Source: Guadua angustifolia
Taxonomy: Eukaryota; Streptophyta; Magnoliopsida; Poales; Poaceae
Length of the DNA stretch: 64,000 nt
Direction: 5' to 3'
NCBI GenBank assembly: GCA_036346375.1
Contig: CM070518.1
Coordinates: 1,302,001 to 1,366,000, forward strand
In this document: piece after piece, positions 10,063 to 22,232 of the stretch
Layout of the letters: each line of letters begins with the position of its first letter
Numbering within the stretch: the stretch's first letter is position 1
Notes under the pieces: model-generated
The model's input: only the letters and a program-made list of their open reading frames with translations
Database searches by the model: none
Told to the model about the DNA's origin: nothing
Program-made: the position numbers and the translations under genes

Positions 10063-11815
10063 TTCATGTAAAAATCCACTACACGTGACATCCAATTCCC
10101 GTGTTTTTTTCCATAGATTTTTTTGTTTCCTGTTCCATTTAATGCCGGTAGGTGCAACTAATTCGTATAAAGCACGTATTTCGCCGTTCATAAACTGTTT
10201 AGAAGCTATTTGGCCTTTTTGTTCTCCAGTGCATTAGATGTAAACATATTACAAACCATATATCTCCCACTTTGAAGTACACGCCATACGGCCCACTTTA
10301 TGAACAGAACATGGTTACACATATGGGCCTGCCAACCTTATTACTTCTCAGAGAAATTAGAAGTAGTATAAACATTTTATTAAGGTACGAACCTAAAAAC
10401 ACTTTCTTTCAAATAAATCAATTCTGAACCAAAAAAAAAAGCAATGCAAGAAGAAAATAAACCTTGATCTAAAGGTCATTGATTTAGTACGAATGAACTA
10501 GGTTATGTTCCTTCAATCTGATTAAAAATATTATAGTAGCTAGAAGCCTAGAACTATACCATGCTGGCGACAGAACGAACAAGATGGTTGAACAAGCTGA
10601 CATCTATATCCGGAGTCAGGACCATTTCTAGTATGCACCGTGTTAATCTTTTTTTTAATATGATCATGAACCATGCACCTTGCTTTACCTTGCCTAATCA
10701 AAAAGCCCATGAAATTTTACAAAATCAATCAGGTTAACCTGCCCCAAGAAAAGTCCAACTTGCTCCAACTGCAGCTAGTAAAATATGGAATCCAACGCGG
10801 CAATTACTTGTTTCATCAATCTTTAACCGCTCATTTGTCTTGTTGATCACTGGATTGGTCAGATGCATGTCCCAGCACCACTATTCAACTCCACAGCCAA
10901 CAACAAGAAGCATCAAAAACAGCATCACGCCCTGCATAGCATTTTTGACAAAAGACCTGGAGCTCCTGTCACAATCCATGACATCAGAATAATAGAGTAA
11001 TAGCTAAACAATGGGAATATTAAAAACTGGATTTGGCAAATTAGGCTAGCAATTCTTAGTCTCTTTGGATTGTGCTGGCATTCTAAGTACTCACTCCGTA
11101 TCAGAATACTTGACGCTCTTAACTTTTGACTGACTATTCAAACATTGCAGGCCTTCTTTGATTTAATCATTGTTCATCCGTTTGGTTTGTTGGAATTGAT
11201 CAAATGAAAAATGGAGGAAATTTTCCTGGACCCTTCACTCCCCAGGAAAAACATCGTCCACGTACTCTTGCCTCTTTTTTCTTGCTGTTCCTACGAGACA
11301 AACACCCAATTGGACAAGATTCGCGTGTTTTTCAATTCTCTATTTGGCATATGCCTTTCAATCTTATTTCTGTGTTTTCCCTCTTCTTTCATTTTTTAGA
11401 ATCCTGCAAGTCAAAGAGGCATGTAATCTTTGACCACTAATGTTTTCTAGATATTTACTTTATATTAAATAATATTGTTAGATTTGTAGTAACAAATATT
11501 TTCATAGCATTATACTTACAAAACATTTCGTAAATGCTTTTTTTTTTGTTTCAAGCTTACTTTTGAATTTAAAATCTTGAATGCGTGAAATTGGATATCA
11601 TTCTGTCAGTATCGTCGAGGGCAGTTAGACTAAACTATAAAAATCTTACAACTCCTCACCGGTCAAGGTCGATAGACAACTGATGGAACCTGGCAGTATT
11701 ATTAATTTCCTTTTTTTGAAAACGTGGCCTAGCGAAGAGTGGCAAAAACCAAAGGATCAGACTTCAGAGGCAGAATCAAAATTGGTTCCACCTGCATGCA
11801 AATACAAAATTTCCC
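10063..11815. other. Intergenic; one possible exon, otherwise no gene
   Basis: Mostly AT-rich sequence. A possible minus-strand terminal exon lies at 10881-10965 and is listed separately. At 11091 a Stowaway-like end (tactcactccgtatcagaat) lacks a partner. Open frames at 11204-11440 show no family features. Confidence 0.4.
10881..10965 (-). pseudogene. Possible last exon with a hydrophobic C-terminus
   Basis: On the minus strand an acceptor (TGTGACAG) ends at 10966. It is followed by 28 in-frame codons: a short polar start (SSRSFVKNAM), then a strongly hydrophobic tail (GVMLFLMLLVVG) and a TAG stop at 10881. The first base completes a codon from an upstream exon that I cannot find. The composition looks like a C-terminal membrane anchor. 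It could be a gene relic or chance; I do not recognise the family. Confidence 0.28.
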
Positions 11816-11818
11816 TAA

Positions 11819-14504
11819 GGGCTTGTTTGGGAACCCAGATCCCGGTCGGGATCTCGGCCCATTCCCTGGGCCTAACATCCTTGGGTTAGTTTTTCCCGGG
11901 CTGACAGAAGGCGCATTTGGAGGCTTACGAAACGCGGATTTCTCAGCCCAATCCCTCCTGTTTCCCCGGGGAAAAAATCAGCGGCTCCTCAGATCGGGCT
12001 ATCTTTCCCCGTCGCTTCGACTCCTCTCGCGACAGCGCCGCCTCTCCCGTCGCCTCCTCTCGGGTCGCCCGCTGCCTCTTGCGTCGCCTCCTCTCGACGG
12101 AGGCGAGCACGGAGCTGCAGGAGCAGCGGCGGCGGCGCTTTCTTGCTGATGCGCATGAGGAGGAGGCTATGCGCCGCGTGCTTGAGGAGGAGCTCTCGGC
12201 TCCGCAAGGCCGCCGCCCGCCCAGCAATGACAAGGTGCGTGCTTGATGCTCTCTCCGCCTCGCTCTTGCGTCTTCACCTTGCCTTCTTGTGCGTGTGTGT
12301 CGTCATGTCAATCGATGGAGGAGCTGGAGTGAGATCGCTGCTGTTGTGTTGGCTGCGCCTAGGGTTTCGTGCCTGCTTTGGCTCGGCCGCTCACCGCTTG
12401 GCGGGCGGCGGGTGGTACGATACGGCGGCACTAGATCACTGGGGGAGATCTGCAGGTGTGGAGCTGCAATTTAGTGTGCTGTGAAAGTCTCAGCTAGTGC
12501 CAAGATGTACCTGTGGAGGTTGTGATGCGTGGGGACTTTCGAGTCCACGTCTTTCTGAATCATTGTGCCATTATATGGGCCTGCTACTCATTGATCGTCA
12601 CAATGTGCATGCTTTTGCTTGTGCCTTGTGCTGATGTGTCTGTGGCCTTGGGTGTCTTGTGCAGACATTGCGTCGCTGCTCCCGAGCAAGGCACATGGTA
12701 ATTGGTGTTGTTTCGAGCTTGATCTTATTCTTGGTTTTTGTTGTCTTCTTTTTGGGGGTGAAATTCTGTCATTTTCATTTTTTTTTCCTATTTTGGATTT
12801 GCAGGCACTTTTATGAAGATGTTCTTGGGACCGGTGAATCTGCGGGCGACAAGGAAGGAGGTGCAGCTCATGGTGAAGGAGGAGTACAGTAGCTACAGGG
12901 TATGTGTAAAATCGCAGTTTGGTGACTATCTAAAATGTGGACTCTAGATGAAGTGTATCTATCTGTGTTCGACATACACCAATAGATAGAGATTTTTGAA
13001 ATTTAGTTTGCCCTTTGATCTTAGTGAAAACGTACAATCTGTACAAGTCCCTGTCTTTCAATGCCTCAAAACTTCTACAAAGTGAAAAAGTGCATGCTTA
13101 GCAATGTACAAGTGTTTTTAACATGAGCTTTAAATGATATCCGAATCAGCTGGGGAGGTACAAAAAGGTGTTAAGAGTACAAATTGATGAAGCTCAACTG
13201 ACATAATAGCTAATTTTAATTATTCCATTTGTATCTGACACCATTCAGTCAAGTGTGGTCTTTATATTGCTCTACTTTGTACTAATTGTGATTAAATAAT
13301 TAATTTCAAGTTGTTCAATTAAATAGAGTCATATTAATGTACTCTGATTTGCCTATGTAATTGTAACCTCATAACTTGACTTATCTAAATTTACAGAAAT
13401 GAATAACGTAACAATCAATTGCCTAAATGACCCTCTTACTCTTCCTAGTGAAAACAAAACACCTGGTGAGTTCAGCAATGCAACTTTAATTTTTCATAGG
13501 TTCTTGTAGCTCCAATCATTTTTATGATTTATACAGTCAACATTCCCATCCCTGTAGTGAAAACCTGCTTGCCTCAAATGTTCATTTCAAGTAAAAGGTT
13601 GCAGTGATGGTGGTCCTGAAATTAAAATCCTTTCTATGCAAATTGCAAGTTCAAGATTTTTAGCGGAATTTAGAATGAGAATGTTTTACTACAATATTGT
13701 TTGGATTGTTCTGTGTTCGATCATCTTTTGAGCATACCTATCTATAATTTGACACATTCTTTTCATCTGCCTGTGCAGAAGGAAAGTTACTTCAGCTTTT
13801 ATGATCGTGGAGAACTATGTATAGATATGGATATTCTTACTAGCTAGAAATTTCGTCATGTTCATTATCCTTCTTTTTCCCATGTTTTCCAGCATTGCTA
13901 GTTCAGCTATACCAGGTACAATCTACAATCTGATGCAGTGATACTTGTTCATGTCAATTTAGTAACGGCATGAACTAATGCCATGTTTGATGCCATGCCA
14001 AAGATAAACTGACAGCTCACTTATTTTTATTTAACAGGCTTGGCTGTTGTTCCTGTATACAACTTTAGCAATGTGGGAGAATATATTGCAAAACTTGGCC
14101 ATGACTCAAAATCTGTAGCAATGGATTTTTAGATAGGCATGCCTTTAATTTTGTACCTGTCAATGTTTATCTTAATGGGTATACTGTTGAGTTACCTATG
14201 TAAGTGGTGATTTCAATTCTCAAGTACTTCTGTGCAATATACTAGCAAAATAGAGGATCTATTATATATTTTGAATTTTTCTGAATTTTTTCTGATTTTT
14301 TGAGATTGTTTTTAATACTCGGGATTTTCATCGATTGTTTTTAATGCTCGGGATTTTCATCCCATGTCTTCCAAATGGTGGCAGGGAAAATCTCCTGGGA
14401 GGGATTATTTCCCCATGGGAATGAGAGGGATTCTATATGCCCTTCAAAACCCCCCTTGGGATTTTATTCCCTGGGATTTTCCCCTCTATCATCCAAACAA
14501 GCCC
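11819..14504. mobile_element. PIF/Harbinger-like element carrying captured exons
   Basis: The ends GGGCTTGTTTGG (11819) and CCAAACAAGCCC (ending 14504) are perfect 12-bp inverted repeats, flanked on both sides by TAA (11816-11818 and 14505-14507). This fits PIF/Harbinger termini and target duplication. Subterminal regions are rich in CCCGGG/CCCTGGGA-type words. No transposase is present. The interior holds an exon series from a TMEM120/TMPIT-like gene with plausible introns, so the element resembles a Pack-type gene-capturing transposon. The alternative, two adjacent MITE ends flanking a resident gene, is less likely because the termini and duplications match as one unit. Confidence 0.72.
12045..14133 (+). 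pseudogene. Captured TMEM120/TMPIT-like gene fragment
   Basis: TMEM120 (TMPIT) proteins are multi-pass membrane proteins with an N-terminal coiled coil. Candidate exons are: coiled-coil residues ending RRPPSNDK with a GTGCGT donor at 12235; 12665-12697 (IASLLPSKA); 12805-12899 (FMKMFLGPVNLRATRKEVQL) with a GTATGT donor at 12900; a later exon ending ALLVQLYQ at 13915 with a GTACAA donor; and 14038 onward (AWLLFLYTTLAMWENILQ). The splice between exons 2 and 3 keeps the reading frame, and exon 3 ends in phase 0, as in a real gene. The first membrane exon is degraded, stops follow at about 14130, and the rest of the membrane region is missing. The family call rests on memory of plant TMPIT-like proteins. 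Confidence 0.68.
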
Positions 14505-14703
14505 TAATAGAAAAACATTACTTGTGGGCCCCACCCCTTCCAATCAGCCAAGGGTTAGAAGACGAAACATCGCTACAAAAATCATAACGACGATATTCCT
14601 TCAGTACCACTCGTTGCCAAGCACTAGCTTCTATTTTGGTTTGTACTGCCATCTCCTTCAGTACTCGATCAATGATTTTTTTTTAAAAAAAAAGGTAATA
14701 CAC

Positions 14704-15020
14704 TTTTTAATAAAATTATAGAAAAATACATAAAAATATACATAAATGTACCTTTACCATCAATTCATTTGACGACTGAACATTGTCGTCACATAAATTA
14801 GCAACAAAGATCTATTGTCTTTTGGCTAAACGGACCTACTGACCAAATGAATTAGCGACAAAATTGTTAGCTAAATATAACTATGTCGATAGTTCACTTT
14901 TGTCGCCAAATAAAATGGCAACAGACTGATGGGAAGCTTCATCTATCAAATGAATTGATGACAGAGGTGTATTTGTGTAATTGTTTTTTCACATATTTTT
15001 CTGTAATTTTATTTTAAAAA
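14704..15020. mobile_element. AT-rich foldback MITE, about 317 bp
   Basis: The left arm (taataaaattatagaaaaat ... accatcaattcatttga) and the right arm (tcaaatgaattgatgac ... ctgtaattttatttta) are inverted repeats of about 70 bases. The centre carries repeated GCGACAAA/GTCGCCAAA words. Target duplication is unclear in the AT-rich flanks, so the superfamily is not assigned. Confidence 0.65.
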
Positions 15021-15131
15021 TTTACTATATTTGAAAAATCCTCTATCAATAGACCACTGTACTGTTCACCGGCCTTTTCTTCCTTGGATTTCCACCTCTC
15101 CCTGATTCTTCACAAAAATGCTACACCTACA

Positions 15132-15705
15132 TCATAACTTCCTACACCTCAGGGTTCTCGGCGAAATTTCGAAAAATTTGGCAAAATTTTGGTTCATCAC
15201 TACCATTGTATAGATGCCTTTTTTAAGCATAGTCTGTGGGTTGAGATGATCTCTAAGCATAAGCCATGCAAAGACCTTAAGTTTGGAGACAACCTTACTT
15301 TCCAAATCCATTTCAGAGGGATTGGAGTAATCCAAGCTAGAGCCTTGAACATAAATATTAGCAATTGTTAGGCCTACACTGAAAGAGGAAGGTGGAACAT
15401 GGATTGAGGTTCCACCTATGCTGTGAAAGGGAGGCTACTAAAATGTCTTGATTCTTGGCAAATGAGAACAATTGTTGATATTTGTGGCAAAGCACATTGT
15501 GATTCCATAGGTCCCTGCAAAATAGCTTGTCACCTGATCCAAGTACACTCCCAACAACTCCTCTAAATTCTATTGCAAGGTTCATTGGATCTAGGGAGGT
15601 GCTCCGGCAGCTCGAGGATCTCCAGTCGGGACCAAAGGGTGGTACCGGACCGAGTGAGGAAGGTGACCAAGTTGGGCATAAAGTCAGGTTGACAACTTTT
15701 GACAC
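15132..15705 (-). pseudogene. LINE (non-LTR) reverse transcriptase relic, C-terminal part
   Basis: On the minus strand 15705-15358 encodes a G-S-G-D-K-L-F-C-R-D-L-W segment followed by HKYQQLFSFAKNQDI, and 15335-15132 encodes LKVFAWLMLRDHLNPQTML. These match the order in plant L1-type LINEs: the W-x-G-D-G-x3-F-W-x-D-x-W stretch after the reverse transcriptase, then the zf-RVT domain (K-x-F-x-W-L-x3-R-L-x-T-x3-L). Frames shift between the parts, and neither the endonuclease nor the polymerase core is present. This is a 5'-truncated or eroded copy. Confidence 0.75.
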
Positions 15706-17460
15706 AATTTTTTTCTGATGGAGCCTATATGTGCACTAGTGAATTCATTAGATATTATGATGGGTCTTAACTCACGAAAATGTAAGTGTTAGAATTCAAA
15801 AATAAGGCAAAATGATGTCGAATTTTTTAAATTTAGGGTATTTTGTATGCAAATACTTAGTATTTTGCATTCAAACAGATAACAAATGTAGATAAATGCT
15901 TGCATGATTTTTTTCATATTTTTTCTAACATCAGGAGATCAAGTTTTCCCAATATAAAATGCATGAGATTTAGGCAATTTCGTTTGAAATTTTGGTGATT
16001 TCGGCCGAAATTTCGGTTTTCTCAGTTTCAAATTAATCAGATTTCAATTCTCAATTCTTTTGCAAATGGGACGGCAGCAATCACAGGTTTATTCTTCTTG
16101 GATCCTATTTAGTTATTGCTTCTCTCGTATCGTCGTAGAGATTTCTGTGAGCAACAAGTCTATCATTAAGAGATAGTACACCAAACAACTTGTGTTCAGC
16201 CTGCATTTAGTGTAAAGACAGAGTTACAGTTAGCAGTAATGCAAGAAAAGTGCAGGCTGACTTAATTTATTACCGCGCCATAGTTAATTTTGATAAATGA
16301 AATTTGTTGCTTGAAACAAAAGTGAAATAGAATAAAGTAAAATCTAATGTCATTACAGAGGTACATATATGTAGCTAATTTTGCTCTATATCCAGGATCT
16401 ACGTTACGTTGGTTTGCAACTTTAGTACGCGGCAACCAGCATAGACAACCTATCCAACCAAGTATATCTTTGTCTCCACAATTGTAGAAAGGGTAGTGAT
16501 GTTAATTGTGGGTTGCATCATTATCATTTGCTTCTTGCTTTGAGCTTAGGCATCTCGAGGGTAGACCTAACAAAAAGAAAGATTTATTGATCCAAATGTG
16601 GTGGTCTCCCACCAGTTAGCAAAATCTGTCAAGAAGAGAAATCATCTATACGAAGTCATCGCTTTTCTAGCCCTATGGCAAATTTTATTTTGCAGACATG
16701 GCTCCTTTTAGAGCGCAATTGCAAAAATAGCCCTATCCCTGACCGTGGAAGCACCTGTTGGTGACATATATCACCTACCACTCTCCTGCACCATAGAAGC
16801 ACGTACCGAGTTTTTGTAATTGCATTCGAAAGAGAGTAGATTTGCAAAAATTATTTCACCCAAGCTAGAAAAGTGATGATTTCAATCTAGCAAAGCATCT
16901 TCACCTAGCTGCCACTTCCACATCAATCCCTTGGATTGTTGAATTGAGATCCAATGCAGTCCCGAAGGGATTGCAATTTAAACAGTTGCACATGGACTAT
17001 TGGATTAAAAAGTGATGATCCAGATCTTTCGAGAATATTATAGAAAATCACTATTGGGTGATCCAGACCGTTCATTGGCATGATCGGATGATCTGACTTA
17101 CAAAGACCGCTTAAGTTGTGGTTCCCATTGGGATTGCATAGGATTCCTTTTTTGGATAGTTGGATCCACCAGAAATTGGCACATAAACACATGCAAAGAG
17201 TAACACCACTTTCTCTTAGAAATACCCCAAATCCCAACAAGAAATCTGTCATTAATCAAGGCCAAAGAAGAAAGAAAGAAGTACAGAGCAAGGATTCAAA
17301 TTTCGTTTTCGGTTGAAATCTCGCTGCTAATAGAAATTCAAAATCTTGTTGAGATCTCAAAATTTTGGGTAAATTTCAGATGAAATTCAAAAACAGAAAT
17401 TTCAATCCAGTTTTATTTCTACCGGGGAAAACGAGATTTTGAGTGGTATACTCGAAATCT
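15706..17460. other. Intergenic, no gene recognised
   Basis: Several phrases of the type GAAATTTCGG(CCGAAATTTCGGTTTTC) occur at about 15990-16020 and 17290-17460, and resemble the end of each duplicated unit at 5760-6130. Open frames at 16656-16847 and 16923-17316 show no family features. Confidence 0.45.
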
Positions 17461-17464
17461 CGGT

Positions 17465-17975
17465 GAGTTGGTGTACCAAGAGTGCCTCAAGAACCACGCA
17501 GCCAGTCTGGGCAGGCATGCGTGGACGGCTGTGGGGAGTTCATGCCCTCGCCGGCTACGAACCCCTTCAACCCCACCTCACTCAAGTGCACCGCTTGTGA
17601 GTTGTGGCTGCCACTGCAACTTCCACTGCCGGCTCCCCAAGGCGCGGCTGTCTCCACCTCTCCTCACGCTACCACCGTAACAGTCGCTCGCGATGTCTTC
17701 GCCACACCTCATGCATGGTGGCCACCCATAGCGCAGCAAGGAAACGTTGGAGGACAGACTGCCGACGGCCAAGGAAGACTCAGAGGACTCCAATGAGGGC
17801 TCAGACAATGATGACGACTGCTCTGCCTTGCCGACACTGGCCCCAGCAGTGGCGACACCCAGTCACATCTCATCAGCGACGCACATGCTGCTCTCACTGA
17901 GCGCTGGCACGCCGGACTTTGCCCAGGTGACGGCGACATCGAGGCCCCCGCCTCGGAGGAACCAAACCTAGGTGG
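17465..17975 (+). pseudogene. Zinc-finger-homeodomain (ZF-HD/ZHD or MIF) gene relic
   Basis: ZF-HD proteins are plant transcription factors that dimerise through an atypical zinc finger. The signature Y-x-E-C-L-K-N-H-A-A (17471-17500) is in one frame. VDGCGEFMPSPATNPFNPTS and LKCTAC follow in a second frame (from about 17525), and CGCHCNFHCRLP in a third (from about 17604), so the finger is complete in order but split by at least two frameshifts. An acidic tail (KEDSEDSNEGSDNDDD) and a THMLLSLSAG stretch follow at 17770-17920, like linkers of this family. No homeodomain is seen before 18000. The relic may derive from a full ZHD or a mini zinc finger gene. Confidence 0.85.
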
Positions 17976-18074
17976 GCTTGTCAAACTCAGCCACGGGCTT
18001 CCAACTATTGGCCAGACCGCTCGTTAGCCCTCAACCGCACGCACTAGATTGGGCCAGGCCACCCTCTACTTCAC

Positions 18075-18289
18075 GGTCGAGCCGGATATCTGAACTAGTT
18101 TATTCGGAAATATCCGAAAATAAACTCGAAATATACCAATCCAACAGATAGTAATCTCCCGAATCCGAAACCGAATTCGAAACAAAATATCCGAAATCGA
18201 ATCCAAATCCTACAACTATCGAAAAAAATTCGAATCCGAGCCGAAACTATCCGGTCGGTCGGAAATTATCCGATCCGATTGCACCCCTA
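18075..18289. mobile_element. Partial Ds-like hAT end
   Basis: The stretch ends GATCCGATTGCACCCCTA and is packed with TATCCGAAA/TCGAATCC-type words, as in the subterminal region of the element at 731-1772. No matching left terminus was found upstream, so only one end is called. Confidence 0.42.
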
Positions 18290-18500
18290 CTCAGCTGGAT
18301 TCATCCCTGCACCGAGTGAGAAATGGAATTACCCAACCCAGTTTCACCAAGAGGACACAAATAGGTACGATGTTAGACATTTGTGAAATAAAAGAGTATC
18401 TCATTCACATCTAATCTGATTGCACATACATACTATTTGTTCGCCCTACTCCTTTCCATCACAAAAGGGTCATGTTTTGGACATTGACATGGTCTCCATA

Positions 18501-21500
18501 TGTCGGGACCCGAATATGTAAATCTAGATCCTCTGTGTATTCCACACTAGTCCAGAATCACGCTAGTGCACACAGGCTCAACATAGATGAATATCACATT
18601 CAGACTCAGCGTTAACATAATAAAGCCTTCATCAAGTCGAATATAATTGTTAAACGACCTTATGGTCCACCTTATATGAGTACGCCATGCAGGGTTAAGA
18701 CTAAAAAAGTAATAAACAACAGCGGAAATAAATATAATCATAGAAACCCTTCATTTTGCCACAGACAATTGACAAGATTTGCACCCTATTTATTCGCTTC
18801 TTCCTAGTACTCTTCCTCAAAAGCAAGCGTTGCTACTTCTCAAACTAGTGATGTTTTGCTGAAAAGGGGTGAGTAATTAAAACACTCAATAAGTTGTGCA
18901 CATGATGCAAGTCTAATATACTATATGCAAGGCTTATTACAAAGGATAGGCTAACATGGTTGATTTGCATAAACAACATTTGTAAAGGAGTAGCATAAGT
19001 AGATTGAAAAACAGTAAAACAAATAATGATAATATAACTTTCTCATTTGTTTTCCATAAACCAGCTCATACCCTTAATCCATTATTTAGCCTCCATACCC
19101 ACATTTGTTTTAATAAAAATTTAACCCTTGACTGTAATCACCGAACAATGCTCAATATCGCGAGCACGGCTATTTAAATAGGTTTTACACTCTGCAAAGA
19201 TTATACACTTTACCCACAAGGTACAATCATACACCACAAAGGTGAGTAATTATAACAAAGCTTTTCCAGTGCTTATCTAAACCCGGTACTACCCGCTAAG
19301 GTTTCAACACTGGTGGACTGGTTACCACATCTAGGGTCCCCCTCTTGCGTCATGTGAGTCCACCTGTGCAAGGACTAGTTACCACAACCCAGATCTTACA
19401 CCACCGCTAATAGTACTAAAGTTTGGACTCAATATATTAATCAGCTAGGTCTGTCCCATACCAGACTTGTAGTTGTATGAATGACCCAATTCAAATTCTT
19501 GTAAGATTGTGACAACACCCGACACAGTACAAGTTCATAAACATGTTCCATAATCATTAAGCAAGATTAATCATCTTCACATAAAATGATGACTCGTTGC
19601 GTGGCTAAGCATACTACTTGCGTTCTAACTACCCACGTTGGCAATTATAGCTACCCACTAATATGAAACCATTCTAGAATGACAAATGAAATATGACATT
19701 TACAATATGGAAAGGTGGATGTAATTCAAAATAGACAATTAACTATTCCCAACATATTTGAAACAAGCGATGATTGAATAAATATGCAATACTTTGAAAC
19801 AATATAATATTTAAAGCATGGGTTCAACATGATCAAAGTATAACTTGCCTTCAAATAGCTCTGAATCGTGCTTTGGGCTTTGCTCGGGTGCTGGCTCCTT
19901 AACCACAAACTCACCGAGTAACTCGACGTCTACATGTAACGAAAGAGAAAGCAATAAATACCAAAAATAGAGAGTAAGAGTAATTTTAAACATTAAATAA
20001 AATTCACTATTAAATAGAGATTGATTTTACAAATTTTTAGAAACTAGAATCACCTCAATTGGAGTTCGAATGCAGAAAATAAAGCTATTCAAAATTTGAA
20101 ATAAAAGATATATCGGAAAATTGGAAAAACCAAATTAGCCGAATTATTTTTATACTGAAAAATAGCATTTATGATGTCATGCTGACGTCAGTACCAAATA
20201 TGATTTTTTGGCTAATTATTTTTATGGAGAAAACCGAATTGTAACGTCATGATGACATCATCGGACACGTGGCCCAATCAGATGCTGACATGCGATGCAA
20301 CCGCAGTGCGACACTCATCAGCGGCGTATGGACTCGGTACACGACCGGCGTTGGTTCATGGTAGACTCGGTGTTTGGCGCCTCGGCTATTGCACCTGACG
20401 CGCAGTGGCACGTGGTTGGCCGAGGTGCCGGTGCGATCTGGTTCGCACGGACCTGATCCAACGGTTGGGATTGAGAACATGCGGAGCGACATTAGCCACG
20501 CAATTCCAATCTAACAGCTCCCGATGCAACGGTAGTGGAAGAGGGCGACGCGGCTAGTCTGGTCTCTGACGCATGGTGAATCGAGATCACTCAATGCAAA
20601 ATCGACGACCACGATTGAGCACAGGTGGCGAACCGACGGTGTAGACGTGGCGAGATCAGTACTGCACGAGCTTGATCGGACGGTTGACGAAGCTTGTGAG
20701 GGTGACAATGGCACGGCGGTGTGGTGCGGCGAGGTTTTCACAAGAGCTCTGGGCCTCCTCCGGCGACGTTAGCTGGTGGGATCAACGCGTCTTGGTGCGA
20801 AGAATTCAATGAGGGTCTTAGCAATGGCAAAGACTCAGACAGCGAGCGAATGACGAAGAAACACGACAGCTTGCTTCGAATCTACGGCGAGCTCGCACGG
20901 GCGGACGAAGGCGTCTTGGCTTGCGAGACTTGACCAGAAGGGGCGCATGCGAGATGAGGATCCCAATGGTGACGATGGCACTTTAAATAGCGGCCTCGGC
21001 TTCCGTGTATTTTTGCGAAAACTGAGGTTTGCTAGGATACAGTAGCGAAATCTGGTGGGGATACAAAAGGGTGACGTGGCAGCATCGCAGACGTCCACGC
21101 AGCAGTGATCCGATGGCCCATATGTGCCTGCGACACGGAGAAAATATGGTTGTTGGATCAAGATCCAACGGTTGACATGCTTAGGGTTAGGGTTTCGGTG
21201 GGGAAAGGGATGTGCGGGTCGGCGACATGGAGGGAACAGGCCGGGTCCACTAGGCTCGGTCCAGAACTATTCACGAGATTTTTAAATTATTTCCAAATTA
21301 AAATAAATCAATAAAATAGAATAAGCCAAATAAAATAGCAAAAATACCAGGAAAAATCTGGAAAAATTCTAAAAAATACTTTAAGACATTTAGAACTCAA
21401 CTAATATATTTGCAATAAAAGATCATCAGTAATTTTCACTAAATAAATAAAATATAGCAAAAGGCTTAATTCCACAAATTCAAAATAAATTAAATAAAAT

Positions 21501-21567
21501 CCCAGAAAATTCATAAATAAAAGAAGATCATAATAAATCTAGTAAAAACAAAATTTGGGATGTTACA
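18501..21567. mobile_element. Solo LTR, 3,067 bp
   Basis: The unit starts TGTCGGGACCCGAA and ends TTTGGGATGTTACA, i.e. TG...CA termini with a short TGT/ACA inverted repeat. It is flanked by a perfect 5-bp duplication ccata (18496-18500 and 21568-21572). The start is not repeated inside and no gag or pol sequence is present. A single LTR left by recombination between two LTRs of a parent element is therefore the simplest reading. The 20240-21250 part is GC-rich with a TTTAAATA at about 20983, which may be its promoter region. Overlapping frames there on both strands are not called as genes. Confidence 0.82.
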
Positions 21568-21572
21568 CCATA

Positions 21573-22223
21573 GCTTGATTTTGATCACTAGTTTTCATTT
21601 AATATATTTATTTATTAAACCTAATTAGAATTGAATACTATGAAAGTACTTTTCTAAGACAAATCTACACGTACCATCTTTATATGTTCATTCCAAATAT
21701 TCATAGACATACCATGCACTTGTACGGAGGATGTACCACAAAAATAGTTTTAGATGAGCGAATCGCAGCCCGACCTTTTGAGGAAAAAAAAAGGAGTTGG
21801 ACAAGAAGTGGCCATGCGAGCAGCAGGCCAAGCCAGCAGGTGGATAAGCAGGACACAATAACAGAGGTAATTATCCCTATCCGTTCTAAATCCGATAAAA
21901 AAATTGAGGTACAGAAAAAACGATATCCAATCGAATATGATTAGATTACTCGCCTAGATATGTATCCAGTTCTAACTCTACTTTCTAGAGATTGTTGTTA
22001 TTTTCGACCTGGTGACCAACTCGCTCAGCCGTACTTTTATCTCGTCGATTATTAGTAGCAGTGGTTCTTACTAAGAGGTCTTTTCAGCCATACATAAAAT
22101 GCTTGTATACTGGATAATTCTCTCTTGAACTCCGAGCTAATTCCCTCTCATTGCTTTGGGGCAATTTCTTATCGTGGTTCGCAACAACATGCAGGCCTTT
22201 ATAAAAAAGATCGATATATAGGT
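21573..22223. other. Intergenic, no gene seen
   Basis: Holds a few Ds-like words at about 21870-21980 (TATCCGTTC, GATATCCAATCG) but no definable element ends. Confidence 0.45.
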
Positions 22224-22232
22224 CTAAATATT

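Noticed and set aside
20247..21314. Frames of 60 to 108 codons on both strands in the solo LTR
   Set aside because: Overlapping, without domains, and inside an LTR defined by termini and target duplication.
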